Assembly: GCF_010668395.1 (NCBI RefSeq)
Contig: NZ_WUEY01000022.1
Location: forward strand, 1 to 64,000
Direction: 5' to 3'
Length of the DNA: 64,000 nucleotides
From: Martinezella lusitana
GTDB lineage: Bacteria > Pseudomonadota > Alphaproteobacteria > Rhizobiales > Rhizobiaceae
Position numbers and translations under genes: made by a program. A model generated the notes under the pieces. That model had not been told where the DNA came from and searched no databases. It saw only the letters and a list, made by a program, of their open reading frames with translations. Of this stretch, positions 54,883 to 63,660 are shown piece after piece; the stretch's first letter is position 1, and every line of letters starts with the position of its first letter.

Positions 54883-55866
54883 TTAAATATTGCCGGTGGT
54901 ATCGAGGCTGCGACGACTGCTGCGCGTCGATGACGGCGAAACGCCATACATGGCGCGATAGCGAGCGGCAAAATATCCCATATGACTGAAACCCCAGCGT
55001 GCGGCGATGTCGGATATGTTCTCCTCGGTATCTCCGCGAAGCAGATCGTGGTGGATCTGCTGGAGCCGTAGGCGCTGCACGTAGGTCTGAGGGTTCATGC
55101 CCATGTTTTGTTGAAAGGAAAGCTGCAGGCTGCGCACGCTCTGCCCGGCATTCCTGGCGATATCCGCCACCGTGAATTCATCGCCCAGATGGGTCTGGAT
55201 CCAGTCCAGTGCCCGCTTCAGGTTGCGAGGGCGTGCGCTCTGGATCATGGTTTTCTGGGCCGATCGCGGCCATGACTGCACAAAGGCCGTTATCAGCGCC
55301 TCCATGAAAAGGGAGGCGCCCAATGGAGAGGCGGCAAAGGGATGCTCGCCCGCTTCCAGGAGCAAAGCCGCCATGCGGTGGATCGTCCGCACTCCCGCAT
55401 CGCCGATCTCGGTCATTGTATCGAAACGCCGGAAAAACAACTCAGGGTCGTCCTTGCCGATATCGATCAGGGGCAGGCAATGGATGCGCGGTATGGCAAG
55501 CGCGATCTTGCGGGCGCCCTTGGAAGCCTTGAGCCTCGTGGAGCCGGGGCACAGCAGCATGAAGGTGGTGCCTGCCTTGGCCGTGAACTCCTGATCGTCG
55601 GTTTCGATATGAAATACGCCGTTTTCGACAAAGTGCAGTTCTATGCGATCCGAGGGATGAAACAGGTAGTGGATTTCATAGCCCGTCTCCGAAAAGATCC
55701 GCCAGGCAGCCACTTTTCGGATCGTCGCCAGGGTAACATCGAGATGAAAGTGCGGGTCCTCCGGCCTGCGTTCGAAAACGACGGATATATCGGCCTTCCT
55801 CAATCTTTCCTGCAGATCCACGGGTTCGCAGGACGACCATGCATATTTCTCGACGGCTATGTTCAT
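54883..55866 (-). CDS. AraC-family transcriptional regulator
   Basis: This is a 327-residue regulator. The N-terminal part (about 40-160) is a cupin-like sensing domain (HFVENGVFHIETDDQEFTA). The C-terminal AraC DNA-binding domain begins RNLKRALDWIQTHLGDEF, with HTH 1 FTVADIARNAGQSVRSLQ and HTH 2 ISDIAARWGFSHMGYFAARY, then GVSPSS. I use the ATG at 55866 rather than the TTG 9 bases earlier. It is divergent from the receptor-like gene at 56112 and could control it or a distant target. Confidence 0.93.
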   Translation of the reverse strand: MNIAVEKYAWSSCEPVDLQERLRKADISVVFERRPEDPHFHLDVTLATIRKVAAWRIFSETGYEIHYLFHPSDRIELHFVENGVFHIETDDQEFTAKAGTTFMLLCPGSTRLKASKGARKIALAIPRIHCLPLIDIGKDDPELFFRRFDTMTEIGDAGVRTIHRMAALLLEAGEHPFAASPLGASLFMEALITAFVQSWPRSAQKTMIQSARPRNLKRALDWIQTHLGDEFTVADIARNAGQSVRSLQLSFQQNMGMNPQTYVQRLRLQQIHHDLLRGDTEENISDIAARWGFSHMGYFAARYRAMYGVSPSSTRSSRRSLDTTGNI

Positions 55867-56111
55867 CTTACTCAATCAGCATTACCGGCTCGTTTGCGGG
55901 CGAGATGGCAAGCAAGCCCGACTGATGGCCTGCATGAAGACGTTGTGTACCCGGCGCCCTCTATAGGGTTCGGGTCTTGCCCAGGGCTTTCCCGCCGGCA
56001 TATGACGGCGCAGTTGCGAGCGGCTGCCTTGTTTCGTCTTCCGCGTTAACTCCGTGTTTTTCTGTTCGTCCTAGTTTGCCGGGGACAGTCCCAGGCGGAG
56101 TCCCGAACAGT

Positions 56112-57848
56112 ATGGCGTATGCAGCGACAAGCCGACAATTTATCCCTTCGACGGATAGCTTCGTCGATCGATTGGAAAGCGCGCGATTACAGATCGAGCA
56201 GCGCTTTCTGGATGGCGGCGCAGTCCTCATCACAGTCACGGAAGCTCTGGCCAAACTTGTCAGCCTGCTGGAACATATCGGCAATTCGCTGAAGGAGGAG
56301 AATGCGGCCGACGCCACGGCGCGGCTGCTCCAAACGGTGGATCTGCTGAACAAGCTGCCGCCGGCGGAAGCGCGGCGCCAGGAGTGCGTGACCTCCATCG
56401 GCCAGACGGGACAGCAGCTTGCGGAACATGTGCTTTCGATGGAAGAAACGCTGCGCTATCTCAGAACCTTTGCCGCAACGGCAAAGATCGCAGGTGCGCG
56501 CATTCCGGATTTTTCCAGCTTCGCCAGCGAAATCGTCGAGCGCATCGAATTCGCCGCCAAGGAAGTCAAGGCGCTCTCCCTGCAGATCCGTTCGCTTGAA
56601 GAGCAGATCGAATCCGCCACGGCGAACGAGGATGGGTCGCTGGCCCAGTATCTGAGCGGCATTCCCTCCATCGCCCAGCGGCTCGTCTCGAATGCCGAGG
56701 AAATCCAGGTCCAGCGCGGCAATCTTTCCGATCTCGCGGATACCGTTGCCGGTCTGGCTCGCAAGATTCAGAACAAAGTCGCTCATACGCTCTCGGCCAT
56801 GCAGATCGGCGATATCACCCGGCAGAGGGTCGAGCATTGCCAGACCGCCCACGCGATTGCGGAGGCCTATCTCGCTTCCGAAGCGCCGGCCGGCCTTTCG
56901 GCGTCCGACTGCCAGCGCCTCTCGCAATTGGCAATGACGCTGATCTTCGAACTGCTCGGCGAGACGACCAAGGGGTTCGACCGCGAGACAGCAAAGATCG
57001 TGGATAACATCCGCAGCTTCAGCGGCGATATCGGCACGCTCCTCGACCTCTACCGGACGATGATGTCTCAGAGCGGACAGGACGGCAAAAGCCCGATCAA
57101 TTCGCTGCGCGGCGATCTTTCAGCTGCCCGCGCAGTTGTCGACCGTATCGACATCGCCGCTGCCGGCGCCAATCGGCTCAGCGAAAAGACGTCCGAGATG
57201 GTGAAGGAGCTGACCACGAGCATTCAGACCATTCAGCTCGTGCGTCGTGACATTCAATACATGGCCCTCAACACCAATCTGCGCTGCGGCAAGCTGGGCG
57301 AAGAAGGGCGGGCAATCAATGTCGTCGCCGGCGAGCTGCGGTCGTTTGCGTCGCTGCTCGATGAGGATGCGGAGAAGATACTCGTCGGGCTCGGCAGGCT
57401 TGAAACGCAGACCGTCGGTCTCAAGGGCTGGCGGCAGGGGGGAGAACAGGAAAATCCCTCCAGCCTCGGCGCATATCTGGATACAGCCCTTGCCCATATC
57501 GGCGAGGCCGGCGCCGCGATGGACCTCAATGTGCAGGAGCTCCGCAGCTGTGGCGAGGCCATGACCTCGCAAGTGACCGAAGTCATCGGCCGGCTGGATT
57601 TCCGGGCTGGGATCGGTGAAACCCTGGCCTCCTGCACCCACGAAGCCGGCCTGGCGCGCCGTGCATTTGCCGATATGACAGGCCTGGAAACACCCTTGGC
57701 TGTTATTTCCGAGCGCATCTTCAAGATCTACACCATGGCGGCGGAACGCGACATACATGCAGCCGTCTTCGGCGTGGTCGTGACCGCCACCGAAAGCCCT
57801 TCGGCCTCCTCGAGCGACGAGGATCTGTTTGCGGACGCTCTCTTCTGA
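56112..57848 (+). CDS. Soluble receptor-like coiled-coil protein with degenerate MCP tip
   Basis: This is a 578-residue, mostly helical protein with no membrane segment. At about 375-412, RRDIQYMALNTNLRCGKLGE then EGRAINVVAGELRSFAS aligns with the receptor hairpin [20 protein letters not shown] then [14 protein letters not shown], keeping its spacing but with several changed positions. A second motif, AMQIGDITRQRVEHCQ (about 229-244), is amphipathic and recurs in receptor-like proteins. GCGGAG lies upstream of the ATG at 56112. It may join or modulate a chemosensory array. Function unproven. Confidence 0.75.
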   Translation: MAYAATSRQFIPSTDSFVDRLESARLQIEQRFLDGGAVLITVTEALAKLVSLLEHIGNSLKEENAADATARLLQTVDLLNKLPPAEARRQECVTSIGQTGQQLAEHVLSMEETLRYLRTFAATAKIAGARIPDFSSFASEIVERIEFAAKEVKALSLQIRSLEEQIESATANEDGSLAQYLSGIPSIAQRLVSNAEEIQVQRGNLSDLADTVAGLARKIQNKVAHTLSAMQIGDITRQRVEHCQTAHAIAEAYLASEAPAGLSASDCQRLSQLAMTLIFELLGETTKGFDRETAKIVDNIRSFSGDIGTLLDLYRTMMSQSGQDGKSPINSLRGDLSAARAVVDRIDIAAAGANRLSEKTSEMVKELTTSIQTIQLVRRDIQYMALNTNLRCGKLGEEGRAINVVAGELRSFASLLDEDAEKILVGLGRLETQTVGLKGWRQGGEQENPSSLGAYLDTALAHIGEAGAAMDLNVQELRSCGEAMTSQVTEVIGRLDFRAGIGETLASCTHEAGLARRAFADMTGLETPLAVISERIFKIYTMAAERDIHAAVFGVVVTATESPSASSSDEDLFADALF

Positions 57849-58649
57849 GTGCAGCGCAACGGACCGGCATGACAGGCGAAGGACGGAGACCGGCTTGCCG
57901 GCGTTCCTTTCGAAATCGGTCCAGCCTCCCGCGAAAGGCTGACGGTGTCTTGACGTTACGTTGACAATCCGGGCGCTGATGGTTCGGCGAAACCACATTG
58001 GCCGGGCCTTTGCATGAATCGGAAGACATCGATCGTCGAGACGGCGCGGCGCATGACTGGGGATAGGCGTCGCTCCAATTGCCGGAAGGCTCCAATCCCG
58101 CGCGTTTCATTCTTTCGATGATCGGGGAATCGGATGCCTGGTGTCGCCGGAATGCGACAATGCCGACCAAACGCATGTTACAAACCTTAATACAACGTTT
58201 CTTCACCTTTCCTTCGATAGGGGGTTACCTATTTACCGTGGCCATACCGCCCGACGCGACTGAAGCCGATGGGCGGATCGTGCAAAGGCCTGGGCAGGGT
58301 AAGAGTGATGGGATGGGGTTGGTAGATTGGGCATTGCGTGGAATGCTCGACATGGACGGTCGGCGCAGGACGCGGTCCCGCAGTGAGCATTATGAACCAT
58401 GGGTCGTGCTCGCCGTGGAAAGCTTCGAACGGGAAATGCTGGTTTTCTACAGGCGTTCGCAGTTCAAGGTCATTCAAACGGCGGCGTGACAGGCATGGCG
58501 GGAGATCGAACCGTGGCACATGTTTGCTTGCGGAGCGATCGGACGACCGCTTGAACGGGCAATCCGATCGTCGATAATTCCAGTCCACTTTGAATGCGGA
58601 TCAGGGCGTCACGAGCGTTGCAGATCCGCCTGCTGGCAGCGGAGAGGCA
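57849..58649. other. Low-coding stretch after the receptor-like gene
   Basis: This is 801 bases with no recognisable family. One possible short gene (58079-58489) is listed separately. I see no tRNA, transposase or long inverted repeat. Confidence 0.5.
58079..58489 (+). CDS. Doubtful small hypothetical protein
   Basis: The frame gives 136 residues; the second half (from MGLVDWALRGMLDMDGRRR to KVIQTAA, about 58 residues) has third-position GC near 70% and mixed composition, so it could be a real small gene starting near 58316. The first half is less convincing. There is no recognised domain, and ribosome sites are weak. Spurious ORF remains likely. Confidence 0.28.
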   Translation: MPEGSNPARFILSMIGESDAWCRRNATMPTKRMLQTLIQRFFTFPSIGGYLFTVAIPPDATEADGRIVQRPGQGKSDGMGLVDWALRGMLDMDGRRRTRSRSEHYEPWVVLAVESFEREMLVFYRRSQFKVIQTAA

Positions 58650-59327
58650 TCAGCCAAGCCGCATGGACAGCTCGATATCCTCGGCAAAAGGCGTGGACAT
58701 ATATCCGCTGGATGGTGACCGCACCCAGGTCAGATAGTCGGGGCAGAAATCCGCATTGTCGGCAATCACCAGCGCTCCCGGCCTGAGCCGGCTTTCCATC
58801 AGCTTCAGAATGTCCGGATAGAGCGCCTTGGCACCATCGAGAAGCAACAGGTCGACGGTATCGGGAAGATCGACGCTCAGCGTCTGCAGGGCATCGCCTT
58901 CTCGGATTTCCACGAGATCGAGGAGGCCGCCGGCCGCCAGGTTCGCGCGCGCCCGTGCCACCTTGGAGGGCTCGAATTCCGTTGTGATCAACCGACCGCC
59001 GCCATTGTCCCGTAGTGCCGCGGCAAGATGGAGGGTGGAGATGCCGAAAGACGTTCCGAACTCGACGATCGTTCGAGCGCCGGTGCTTCGCGTCAGCATA
59101 TAGAGCAATGTCCCCGTTTCCCGGGAGATGGCGAGCGGTATGTCTTTTAGCCGCGCATAGAAGTCGAGGTAATCGCTCTTGCTGCGCACGAGCCGCGCGC
59201 GCTCCGCGCTGGACAGGCCGTTCCAGTAAGCAGCCACAGATGGAGTTGTTGCCGGCGATGCTGCATCGGCTTCCTCGAACAGGCGATCGAGCAATGATGC
59301 GAGCGGGGCGGTCGTCAGAGTGGTCAT
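58650..59327 (-). CDS. SAM-dependent O-methyltransferase (class I)
   Basis: This is a 225-residue methyltransferase of the MT_3/caffeoyl-CoA type. Motif I is ARTIVEFGTSFGISTLHLAA (Glu-Phe-Gly-Thr-Ser), followed by GGRLITTEFEPSKVARARAN, then VDLLLLDGAKALYPDILKL and LVIADNADF with the metal-type acidic residues. An N-terminal 75-residue helical part precedes it. A palindrome 36 bases upstream (59364-59391) matches one before the TetR gene at 60974, so it is probably TetR-controlled. Substrate unknown. Confidence 0.9.
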   Translation of the reverse strand: MTTLTTAPLASLLDRLFEEADAASPATTPSVAAYWNGLSSAERARLVRSKSDYLDFYARLKDIPLAISRETGTLLYMLTRSTGARTIVEFGTSFGISTLHLAAALRDNGGGRLITTEFEPSKVARARANLAAGGLLDLVEIREGDALQTLSVDLPDTVDLLLLDGAKALYPDILKLMESRLRPGALVIADNADFCPDYLTWVRSPSSGYMSTPFAEDIELSMRLG

Positions 59328-59363
59328 GTATGTCTCCGTCAGGATTGAAGATTTGCCGACAGC

Positions 59364-59391
59364 GAAAATACGAATAATTCATCGTATTTTC
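59364..59391. promoter_or_regulatory. TetR-type operator upstream of the O-methyltransferase
   Basis: GAAAATACGA and TCGTATTTTC are perfect 10-bp inverted copies around 8 bases. The region 59365-59395 matches 60924-60954 at 24 of 31 positions by my count. Confidence 0.7.
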
Positions 59392-59604
59392 TAATCGCGT
59401 TGACGGAGGTTGCGCCTGTGTATCACCTATGCATATGAATATGCTGATCAAATTCGGCGCTTGCGATCGCGAATATGCTGGCTTCCCGGCGATCGCCGTG
59501 CGCGCCATTCGCATTTTTAGTGGTGTCATGTGGGAGGCCGAATGTCGGCGACTTACGAGCGCCGGCTCCAAGCTGAAATCCTCCGTTCGGTGCCGGATCC
59601 ACGC

Positions 59605-60813
59605 TCAGCAATTCAGGTCATCGGAGATGCCGAAGCCGACGATGCTGACCGGATGGTCGAAGCCTCGCAGAGCATGACACCCGAAAGGCCGACATTCGAT
59701 GCCCGCCGCTTCGGCGATATCGGCAGTCATCAGCATGGCCGCATCAAATTCCTTGGCCAGCGCCTGAAGCCGGGCCGAACGGTTGACAGGGGTTCCAATG
59801 ATCGTGAACGAAAAACGTCCGGGGGAGCCGATGTTGCCGTGAACGACCTCGCCGATGTCGATACCGATCCGGGCTCGTAAAGGCGGAGATGTCTTTCGCG
59901 ACGGCAGGGTATTGATGCGTTCCAGCGCCTTCAAGCCATCCAGTGCGGCCTTCACCGCCGCCGCACATAAAGGTCGTTCGCTTTGTGGGTCCGGGATGGG
60001 AAAGAACATGACGACGGCATCGCCGACATGGCCGGACACCTGACCACCGGCGCGGGACACCGGCTGGGTGACCGCCTCGAAGAAAAGGTTGAGGTGGTCG
60101 ATCAGGGAGCGCGGATCCAGACTTTCTGTCAATGATGTGAATTGGAACAGATCGCAGTAGATCACGATTGCACGGATTTGCTCGACTTCGCCAAGACCGA
60201 CGCGACCGTCGAGCAGAGCGGTTGCGGCACTGGTGCCAAGATATGTTTGCAGTAGGGTGCGCGCCGCCGCAGCGTTCAGCCGCGCTCCCAGCGCCAGCGC
60301 GAAAACCGGGGTCACCAGATGCAGCAGGTCTATGTCCGCCGGGGTCAATCCGCCGGCTCGTTCCGTAATGAACAAGCTCATCACGTCGTCGAAAAAGCCG
60401 AGCGTGGCGTCGGGGGCAATATGGTTCGCAAAGGCTATGGCGTCCGTTGCTCCCGTTTGCCGAACATGGGCAAGGCGACCGCTGCCAGCATCGAGGCGAA
60501 GGACCGTTAGATCCTCTTGCAGCATGACCGCGAAGATGTCGCCGGCAAGGATATTTCCTTCGGCGCCGCTGCTGTCTCTCTGCCAACGGGTGAAGTGCTG
60601 GGCTCTTTCAGGATCGACGGCATCGCAGGCAACCTCGATCGTCGCAATATCGAGACCGGCTGCATTCAACGTGCGGCCAAGGAGGATTACGAGTTCCGAG
60701 TCGCTCGCACCGGCGAGTGCCGCTTCCACCAGGCCCTGGCTCGCACGCGAAAATGCGTCTGTCAGAGTGCCTCCGCCGTCGGCTGGCTTGTGGGCTATTC
60801 GGTCTTTTGTCAT
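59605..60813 (-). CDS. Class III adenylate/guanylate cyclase
   Basis: This is a 402-residue protein. The C-terminal cyclase domain (about 205-380) has the two metal Asp residues in VIYCDLFQFTSLTE and GHVGDAVVMFFP, and the transition-state Asn/Arg in IIGTPVNRSARLQALA. A GAF-like N-terminal region (about 30-185) with no membrane segment suggests a soluble, ligand-controlled enzyme. GTG precedes the ATG at 60813; I use the ATG. It lies between the O-methyltransferase and TetR genes, with 277 empty bases downstream. The usual GDG is GDA here, which is tolerated in this family. Confidence 0.9.
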   Translation of the reverse strand: MTKDRIAHKPADGGGTLTDAFSRASQGLVEAALAGASDSELVILLGRTLNAAGLDIATIEVACDAVDPERAQHFTRWQRDSSGAEGNILAGDIFAVMLQEDLTVLRLDAGSGRLAHVRQTGATDAIAFANHIAPDATLGFFDDVMSLFITERAGGLTPADIDLLHLVTPVFALALGARLNAAAARTLLQTYLGTSAATALLDGRVGLGEVEQIRAIVIYCDLFQFTSLTESLDPRSLIDHLNLFFEAVTQPVSRAGGQVSGHVGDAVVMFFPIPDPQSERPLCAAAVKAALDGLKALERINTLPSRKTSPPLRARIGIDIGEVVHGNIGSPGRFSFTIIGTPVNRSARLQALAKEFDAAMLMTADIAEAAGIECRPFGCHALRGFDHPVSIVGFGISDDLNC

Positions 60814-60923
60814 CACGCTCTTTGATTTGTATCGCTGTCGCGCCGGCCGCGCTTGTCTAAAAATGGCGCCAGGAGCGTTATCTCAACCATATCGATATCT
60901 GCACGCTTCATTGCGCATTGGGC

Positions 60924-60950
60924 AAAATACGACTAATCCGTCGGTTTTCC
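60924..60950. promoter_or_regulatory. TetR-type operator upstream of the tetR gene
   Basis: AAAATACGA, an 8-base spacer and TCGGTTTTC form an imperfect copy of the palindrome at 59364-59391, with the left arm identical. It lies 24 bases before the TetR ATG, fitting autoregulation. Confidence 0.6.
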
Positions 60951-60973
60951 TATTCGCATTGTCAGGCATCGAC

Positions 60974-61606
60974 ATGACGGATCGTCCAAGGGCGCGGATT
61001 TCTTCGCGAAAGCAGCCGAAGCAGGCGCGCTCGGCCGAGCTCGTTTCCGCAATCCTGAGCGCGGCGGCTCACGTTTTGGCAAAGGAGGGCGCCCAGCGTT
61101 TCACCACGGCGCGCGTCGCGGACAAGGCCGGCGTCAGCGTCGGATCCCTGTATCAATACTTTCCCAATAAGGCGGCGATTCTCTTCCGCCTGCAGAGCGA
61201 CGAGTGGCAGCAGACATCGGGCCTGTTGCATCGCATCCTTGAAGATGACGCAAGATCGCCGCCGGAGCGTCTGCGCGCGCTCGTCCACGCCTTCCTCCGC
61301 TCCGAATGCGAGGAAGCCGCGATGCGCGTCGCGCTCAATGACGCGGCCCCGCTTTACCGCGATGCACCGGAGGCGCAGGAGGCGAAGTCGTCCGGGGACC
61401 GGATCCTGCTTGCATTCATGCGCGAAGCCTTGCCGGGCGTCGAAGCGGCAACCCGGGCCCAAGCGGCTGACCTGATTACCGCCACGCTCAGCGGGGTCGG
61501 AAAGCGATTTTCGGAAAAGCCCCGGACGGCGCAGGAGATCGAGGCCTATGCAGAGGCCATGGCGGATATGTTCTGCGCCTATTTCGAAAGCCTCCAGCGT
61601 CGATAG
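60974..61606 (+). CDS. TetR-family transcriptional regulator
   Basis: This is a 210-residue TetR protein. The N-terminal HTH (about 20-65) reads LVSAILSAAAHVLAKEGAQR, FTTARVADKAGVSVGSLYQY and FPNKAAILFRL. The helical C-terminal part (70-205) is the ligand domain (TetR_C-type, ERLRALVHAFLRSECEEAAM). The ribosome site is weak (GTCAGGCATCG). Operators are proposed upstream of itself and of the O-methyltransferase. The MFS gene downstream is separated by a terminator and could be another target. Confidence 0.92.
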   Translation: MTDRPRARISSRKQPKQARSAELVSAILSAAAHVLAKEGAQRFTTARVADKAGVSVGSLYQYFPNKAAILFRLQSDEWQQTSGLLHRILEDDARSPPERLRALVHAFLRSECEEAAMRVALNDAAPLYRDAPEAQEAKSSGDRILLAFMREALPGVEAATRAQAADLITATLSGVGKRFSEKPRTAQEIEAYAEAMADMFCAYFESLQRR

Positions 61607-61709
61607 GGAGCAGGGCATCGGCTGGCTAGCTTCGTGTTGACACATATCCGCCAAGCGCCTATTGAAATGCCCAGCTGGCTCCGCCGGCCGTAAGCGTTTG
61701 ACGTCAAGC

Positions 61710-61750
61710 AACGCACTCAACGATCCTCGTCGGTCGGAGTGCGTTTTTTT
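61710..61750 (+). terminator. Intrinsic terminator between tetR and the MFS gene
   Basis: AACGCACTC and GAGTGCGTT form a perfect 9-bp stem around an 18-base loop, followed by seven T (61744-61750). It is the clearest rho-independent terminator in the window. It ends 37 bases before the MFS ATG, so it may act as a transcription attenuator for that gene as well as ending tetR. Confidence 0.85.
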
Positions 61751-61787
61751 GTGCCTCCGCCGATCGAGGAAAAGCCTGGAGACTATC

Positions 61788-62975
61788 ATGGCTTTTCAAT
61801 CGACATCTGATCCGGCGCGCGGTCGTCTTCTGCTGCTGAGCGCCATTCTCTTCATCTCTTATCTTTGCGTCGGCATGTCGTTTCCGATCGTGCCGATCTA
61901 CGTGACCGAGCAGTTGAAGCTCGGCAACGTCTGGGCCGGGCTCGGTGTCGGCATTGCGTTTCTCGCAACCATCGTCACGCGGGGTCATGCCGGCGGGCTT
62001 TCGGATCATCGCGGCGCCAAGGTCGCGGTTGCCCGCGGGCTGATGTTCTATATCGCGGGCGCGGTGATATCGCTCGTTGCCGGCCTGCTGGTCGGTGCCC
62101 CGATGCCGTCGTTCCTTCTTCTTCTCGCAGGTCGTCTGCTTCTTGGTCTGGGCGAAAGCCTCGTCGCCGTCGGCGTGATCGCATGGGGTATCGGCATCGT
62201 CGGCCCGGGGCGTTCAGGCAAGGTCCTTGCGCTGGTGGGCGCCGCGATCTACGGCGCGCTTGCCGTCGGCGGACCGATCGGTCTGGCATTGTTCGACCGG
62301 TTCGGCTTTGCCGGGACAATGGGGATCAGCGCCGTTCTCCCCTTCCTCGGCTTGCTGGCGATCTCGCGCATTCCCGGCGTTGCTCCCCATCCCGGTGCGG
62401 AACGGCCGCCGCTTTGGAGTGTCGTCAACCGGATATGGCTGCATGGATCCATCGTATGCTTGCAGGGCATAGGCTTTGCCGCCATCGGTGCCTTCTTCAC
62501 GCTCTACTTCCACGACCGCGGCTGGAGCTATGCCGGGCTGGGCCTGACGGCCTTCGGTGGCGGGTTCGTGCTGGTGCGTGTGCTCTTCGGCCATCTGCCG
62601 GATCGTATCGGTGGCTTGCCGGTCGCGGCCATGTCGCTTGCGGTCGAAGCGATCGGCCAGTTCCTGATCTGGAATGCAAACGATCCCATCCTTGCTCTGG
62701 TCGGTGCATTTCTCACCGGCCTCGGATGCTCGATGATCTTTCCGGCCATGGGCCGGGAGGTCGTTCGTCTGGTGGAACCGCATCTGCGCGGAACAGCGCT
62801 CGGCGGCTTCTCGGCATTCCAGGATCTCGCCTATGGGCTGACCGGACCGATGGCCGGCTTGTTGGCCGACAGGACCGGCTATGACAGCGTGTTCCTCGCC
62901 GGGACCGTTTCCTCGATCGCCGGCCTGTTGATCGCGCTCTCGCTTCGCAGGGGCCGTGCTGCCGCGTTCAACTGA
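61788..62975 (+). CDS. MFS transporter (YfcJ/YhhS-like)
   Basis: This is a 395-residue major facilitator with 12 predicted helices. The loop 2-3 motif is RGHAGGLSDHRGAKVAVARG; LLLAGRLLLGLGESLVAVGV and the C-terminal half GHLPDRIGGLPVAAMSL repeat the MFS pattern. The ATG at 61788 follows TGGAGA. The fold resembles the small sugar/drug-efflux proteins of the YhhS/YfcJ group. It lies immediately after an intrinsic terminator in its presumed leader. Confidence 0.9.
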   Translation: MAFQSTSDPARGRLLLLSAILFISYLCVGMSFPIVPIYVTEQLKLGNVWAGLGVGIAFLATIVTRGHAGGLSDHRGAKVAVARGLMFYIAGAVISLVAGLLVGAPMPSFLLLLAGRLLLGLGESLVAVGVIAWGIGIVGPGRSGKVLALVGAAIYGALAVGGPIGLALFDRFGFAGTMGISAVLPFLGLLAISRIPGVAPHPGAERPPLWSVVNRIWLHGSIVCLQGIGFAAIGAFFTLYFHDRGWSYAGLGLTAFGGGFVLVRVLFGHLPDRIGGLPVAAMSLAVEAIGQFLIWNANDPILALVGAFLTGLGCSMIFPAMGREVVRLVEPHLRGTALGGFSAFQDLAYGLTGPMAGLLADRTGYDSVFLAGTVSSIAGLLIALSLRRGRAAAFN

Positions 62976-63012
62976 ACCGCATGGTGGTCCCCGCCGCCCG
63001 GCAGGGGGCCAT

Positions 63013-63660
63013 CTAGCTTCCGGTCTTTACCGGCGATGTACCTTCGCCTGCCGTGGCGGTCGGCCATGTCGCATAATAATACTTGCCGTTGACGGTGCCG
63101 AAGAAGGCGTTCTGTCCGGTAACCTTGTCGACGTAGCTGCCGTCGCTTGTCCTTATCAGGACACCCTTGCCATCCCGCTTGAGGTGTTCTTTCAGGAATT
63201 CGTTCCAGCCGTCCTTGGCGATCGCTTCAGGCTTGCCGGCCTTGCTGTTCTTGTCATCCGGGTTCCATGCATCGATGGCGACGCCCCTGGTGGGATCGAA
63301 GACGGACAGGTTTCCGCTCTTCAGGGCATTCAGCATCGATTTGGCCTGCTGGCCGCTGACGGGATCGCTGGAAGAAGCCTTCAGCCTGGCATTGAGGGCC
63401 TTCATGAAATCGTTCGATGCGATGTTGTCGTTCGGCTTCTGTGCCGATGGCGGGACGACGGTCTGCGTCGTTGCGTGATTCTTCGACAATCCGTTGAGGA
63501 GGATGTTCAGCTTGCTGTTGGAGTGAACCGAGCTGTAGGAATCGTCTGCAAGCGCGCTCACCGAGCGCGATACATCGCTCCCCGTTACCGTTCCGCCGTG
63601 CAGCGTTTTCATCGTGCTGTGTACGCTGAGAAGCCGCAGCGAATTGATGCTGTTCACCAT
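63013..63660 (-). CDS. Hypothetical protein, secreted-effector-like composition
   Basis: This is a 215-residue protein with no signal peptide or membrane helix. The N terminus is Ser/Asn/His-rich and low in hydrophobic residues (MVNSINSLRLLSVHSTMKTL), and a central helix (NDFMKALNARLKASSS, AKSMLNALKSGNL) is followed by a Lys/Gly-rich C-terminal part. I do not recognise the family. The 63660 start has GGGGGAC upstream; the longer frame is doubtful. It stands alone at the window end, converging with the MFS gene. Confidence 0.65.
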   Translation of the reverse strand: MVNSINSLRLLSVHSTMKTLHGGTVTGSDVSRSVSALADDSYSSVHSNSKLNILLNGLSKNHATTQTVVPPSAQKPNDNIASNDFMKALNARLKASSSDPVSGQQAKSMLNALKSGNLSVFDPTRGVAIDAWNPDDKNSKAGKPEAIAKDGWNEFLKEHLKRDGKGVLIRTSDGSYVDKVTGQNAFFGTVNGKYYYATWPTATAGEGTSPVKTGS

